In this document: positions 6,784-8,996 of the stretch, one piece after another
How positions within the stretch are numbered: position 1 is the first letter of the stretch
How the letters are laid out: every line of letters begins with the position of its first letter
NCBI GenBank assembly: GCA_947174985.1
Contig: CAMWLB010000115.1
Location: 1-8,996, forward strand
Source of the DNA: an uncultured Lachnospiraceae bacterium
Lineage (GTDB): Bacteria > Bacillota > Clostridia > Lachnospirales > Lachnospiraceae
Direction: 5' to 3'
DNA length: 8,996 nucleotides
Position numbers and translations under genes: made by a program
The notes under the pieces: generated by a model
Databases searched by the model: none
What the model saw: only the letters and a program-made list of their open reading frames with translations
Told to the model about the DNA's origin: nothing

Positions 6784-6814
6784 TTCATCACAAACAAAGA
6801 AAGGAAGAGCGAAA

Positions 6815-8071
6815 ATGAATCAAAAGGAAACTTATCAGGCAGCGAAAGAGATGTATGCGACAATCGGGGTGGATACCGACGCCGCCATGGAAAGATTAAG
6901 GGAGATTCCAGTTTCCCTGCACTGCTGGCAGGGGGATGACGTGACGGGCTTTGACCATGAGGGCCCTCTGACCGGCGGTATCCAGACCACAGGGAATTAT
7001 CCGGGAAAGGCAAAGACGCCGGAGCAGCTTATGCAGGACATAGATATGGCGCTTTCCCTGATGCCAGGAAAGAAAAAACTGAATCTGCATGCAAGTTATG
7101 CCATTTTTGAAGATGGAGAACATGCAGACCGCAATGAACTTGCGCCGAAGCATTTTGCAAAATGGGTGGCATTTGCAAAAGAAAGAAACATGGGAATTGA
7201 TTTTAATCCAACCTTCTTTTCTCATGATAGAATAAAGGATGGTCTGACGCTCTCAAGTCCGGACGAGGAGACGAGAAGGTTCTGGATAGAACATGGTAAG
7301 GCATGTATCCGCATATCGGAATATTTTGCAAAAGAGACGGGAACGCCCTGTGTCATGAATATCTGGACGGGCGACGGCTATAAGGACATTCCGGCGGACA
7401 GAATGGCGCCCCGTATGCGCTACAAGGATTCCATTGAGCAGATTTTAGCGGAGCCTTATGACAAGAAGCTGGTGAAGCCTTGTGTGGAATCCAAGGTGTT
7501 TGGCATTGGCGTGGAATCCTTTACGGCTGGCAGCGCGGAATTTACCTTGAGTTTTGCGGCAACGCATGAGGGCTGCCTTCCACTGATGGACAACGGACAT
7601 TACCACCCAACGGAGTTTGTGTCCGATAAAATTCCGGCGCTATTGTGCTTTTATCCGGAAATTGCGCTGCATATCACGAGACCGGTGCGTTGGGACAGTG
7701 ACCATGTAGTGCTCTTTGATGATGAAACGAAGGAGATGGCAAAGGAAATTGTCCGCTGCAATGCCTTGAACCGTGTCTACATGGCACTTGATTATTTTGA
7801 CGCAAGCATCAACCGGATAGCGGCGTGGGTGGTCGGCTTCAGAAGCTGGCAGAAGGCGCTGCTTGGCGCGCTTTGTACACCGAACGATATGCTTGCAAGG
7901 CTGCAGGATGAAAACCGTATGACAGAGCTGATGGTATGGCAGGAAGAACTGAAAAACTATCCCTTTGGGGCAGTTTGGACAGAATACTGCGAACGCTGTG
8001 GTGTAACAGCGGACAAGAGCTGGCTTGAGACCGTGAAAAAATACGACGAGGAAGTATTGCGGAAACGGTAA
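6815..8071 (+). CDS. rhaA: L-rhamnose isomerase
   Basis: The 418-residue enzyme interconverts L-rhamnose and L-rhamnulose, the entry step of the pathway, and needs divalent metal (Mn). Its length equals the family norm (E. coli 419). N-terminal VSLHCWQGDDVTGF (33-46) and the GGIQTTGNYPG stretch (54-64) are typical. The metal ligands of bacterial RhaA are H262, D294 and D296, and all three are present here at the same numbers, in NGHYHPTEFV and RWDSDHV. WTGDGYKD (184-191) and ESFTAGSAEF (234-243) are also conserved. ATG 6815 follows AAAGGAAG at 6800-6807. An in-frame ATG at 6752 would add 21 residues with no ribosome site and no counterpart in the family, so it was rejected. The gene lies 64 bases after rhaB and 38 before rhaD, consistent with one operon. 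Confidence 0.97.
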   Translation: MNQKETYQAAKEMYATIGVDTDAAMERLREIPVSLHCWQGDDVTGFDHEGPLTGGIQTTGNYPGKAKTPEQLMQDIDMALSLMPGKKKLNLHASYAIFEDGEHADRNELAPKHFAKWVAFAKERNMGIDFNPTFFSHDRIKDGLTLSSPDEETRRFWIEHGKACIRISEYFAKETGTPCVMNIWTGDGYKDIPADRMAPRMRYKDSIEQILAEPYDKKLVKPCVESKVFGIGVESFTAGSAEFTLSFAATHEGCLPLMDNGHYHPTEFVSDKIPALLCFYPEIALHITRPVRWDSDHVVLFDDETKEMAKEIVRCNALNRVYMALDYFDASINRIAAWVVGFRSWQKALLGALCTPNDMLARLQDENRMTELMVWQEELKNYPFGAVWTEYCERCGVTADKSWLETVKKYDEEVLRKR

Positions 8072-8109
8072 GGGCAATTTATAATTTTAAGAAAGGAACG
8101 GATATCAAA

Positions 8110-8934
8110 ATGAAATTCTTGGAAGCAGAATTTGTACAAGGCTTTATCAGAATGGCAAATGACGGCTGGGAGCAGGGCTGGCATGAGAGGAATGGCGGCA
8201 ATCTGTCCTACCGCGTAAAGCCGGAAGAAGTGGAGAGTGTAAAGGAAAATTTCAGCGTTAAAGAATGGCAGCCAATCGGTACGTCAGTGCCCGGGCTTGC
8301 CAGTGAGTACTTTTTGGTGACAGGAAGCGGAAAGTATTTCAGAAATGTTATTATCAAGCCGGAAGATTCTATCTGTATGATTGAACTGGATGAAAACGGG
8401 GAAAACTACCGAATTGTATGGGGACTTGTGAATGGCGGCAGACCCACCTCCGAACTGCCAACCCATCTGATGAATCATGAGGTGAAAAAGGAAGTGACAG
8501 GCGGAAGGTATCGGGTTATCTACCATGCCCACACCACAAATGTGATTGCCCTTACTTTTGTGCTGCCGCTGTCAGATGAGGTATTTACGAGGGAGTTATG
8601 GGAAATGGCGACGGAATGTCCCGTGGTATTTCCCGGTGGAATCGGTGTTGTGCCATGGATGGTGCCGGGCGGCAGGGAGATTGCAGTGGAGACCAGCCGT
8701 CTGATGAAGGAATATGATGCGGCAGTCTGGGCACACCACGGCTTGTTTGCTGCAGGCGAGGATTTTGATTTGACATTTGGGCTTATGCATACCATTGAGA
8801 AGGCGGCTGAGATTCTGGTAAAGCTTTTGTCCATGCAGCCAAACAAACGGCAGACCATTTTACCGGACGATTTCAGAAAACTGGCGAAGGATTTTAAGGT
8901 GACGCTGCCGGAGAAATTTTTATATGAGAAGTAA
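8110..8934 (+). CDS. rhaD: Rhamnulose-1-phosphate aldolase
   Basis: This class II, zinc-dependent aldolase of the RhaD/FucA/AraD superfamily splits L-rhamnulose 1-phosphate into dihydroxyacetone phosphate and L-lactaldehyde. It is 274 residues long, the same as E. coli RhaD. The zinc ligands are visible as H139 and H141 in YHAHTTN and H210 in WAHHGLF, each two positions below the E. coli numbers (141, 143, 212). The catalytic acid corresponds to E115 in RPTSELPTHL. NGGNLSYR (28-35) and TGSGKYFRN (71-79) form the phosphate-binding region. PGGIGVVPWMVPGG (175-188) is characteristic of RhaD rather than FucA or AraD. AAAGGAA at 8092-8098 precedes the start by 11 bases. It is separated from rhaA by 38 bases and from the next gene by 33. 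Confidence 0.96.
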   Translation: MKFLEAEFVQGFIRMANDGWEQGWHERNGGNLSYRVKPEEVESVKENFSVKEWQPIGTSVPGLASEYFLVTGSGKYFRNVIIKPEDSICMIELDENGENYRIVWGLVNGGRPTSELPTHLMNHEVKKEVTGGRYRVIYHAHTTNVIALTFVLPLSDEVFTRELWEMATECPVVFPGGIGVVPWMVPGGREIAVETSRLMKEYDAAVWAHHGLFAAGEDFDLTFGLMHTIEKAAEILVKLLSMQPNKRQTILPDDFRKLAKDFKVTLPEKFLYEK

Positions 8935-8967
8935 AAAATAAAATATAAAATTAAAGGAGAAGTAATT

Positions 8968-8996
8968 ATGGCAAACAGATTTGTACTCAACGAGAC
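8968..8996 (+). CDS. fucO: Lactaldehyde reductase (1,2-propanediol oxidoreductase), first ten codons only
   Basis: Only the start is in the window: M-A-N-R-F-V-L-N-E and most of a tenth codon (AC-, threonine). E. coli FucO begins MANRMILNET, so eight of ten residues agree, counting the inferred threonine. AAAGGAG at 8953-8959 precedes the ATG by eight bases, and the gene lies 33 bases after rhaD. FucO is an iron-dependent group III alcohol dehydrogenase that reduces L-lactaldehyde, the RhaD product, to L-1,2-propanediol using NADH. The pathway position makes the call likely in spite of the short overlap. Another iron-dependent alcohol dehydrogenase is the alternative. Confidence 0.75.

Noticed and set aside
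6752..6814. 21-residue N-terminal extension of rhaA
   Set aside because: No ribosome site precedes 6752, the family protein starts at the later ATG, and the stretch contains the rhaA ribosome site.
8520..8990. Minus-strand open frame of 156 codons opposite rhaD and the fucO start
   Set aside because: It is antisense to rhaD, whose zinc ligands and length are exact for the family; it is a product of codon bias, not a gene.

Overview
The window looks like a chromosomal segment from an anaerobic, spore-forming Clostridia member, most likely a Lachnospiraceae gut bacterium. The grounds are strong AGGAGG-type ribosome sites, tightly packed genes, a SpoIID-like peptidoglycan-binding protein, an ECF-type vitamin transporter subunit, an aldo/keto reductase with a two-cluster ferredoxin tail, and a rhamnose operon that ends in a lactaldehyde reductase. 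Species cannot be named from sequence alone.

Left part (1-1634, minus strand): the start and most of a multidomain cell-wall or spore-associated protein. Its order is a beta-rich N-terminal domain, a SpoIID-like domain, two PG_binding_1 domains and a LysM domain that runs off the left edge. It has no visible signal peptide. A promoter resembling the mother-cell sporulation sigma-K type lies upstream. Bases 1635-1820 form a divergent control region. On the plus strand this holds a promoter with a 19-bp spacer and an internal dyad, the layout used by MerR-family activators.

Middle part (1821-5257, plus strand): a uridine-kinase-family P-loop kinase followed by an ECF transporter S component, probably an uptake-and-phosphorylation pair for an unidentified small molecule. 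Next come an aldo/keto reductase with two [4Fe-4S] motifs and, one base later, an AraC-family regulator. An intrinsic terminator closes this group.

Right part (5350-8996, plus strand): rhaB, rhaA, rhaD and the first ten codons of a fucO-like gene. Together they isomerise L-rhamnose to L-rhamnulose (RhaA), phosphorylate it (RhaB), split it into DHAP and L-lactaldehyde (RhaD) and reduce the lactaldehyde to 1,2-propanediol (FucO), which is the fermentative route. The AraC-type protein just upstream is the natural candidate for rhamnose-responsive control. No rhamnose transporter or mutarotase is in the window.

Most of the window is recognisable metabolism. The less ordinary points are the MerR-type promoter with its orphan kinase/S-component pair, the signal-less SpoIID-like protein behind a sporulation-type promoter, and the very short space between the araC terminator and rhaB. 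I saw no CRISPR array, tRNA, rRNA, insertion sequence or phage gene.
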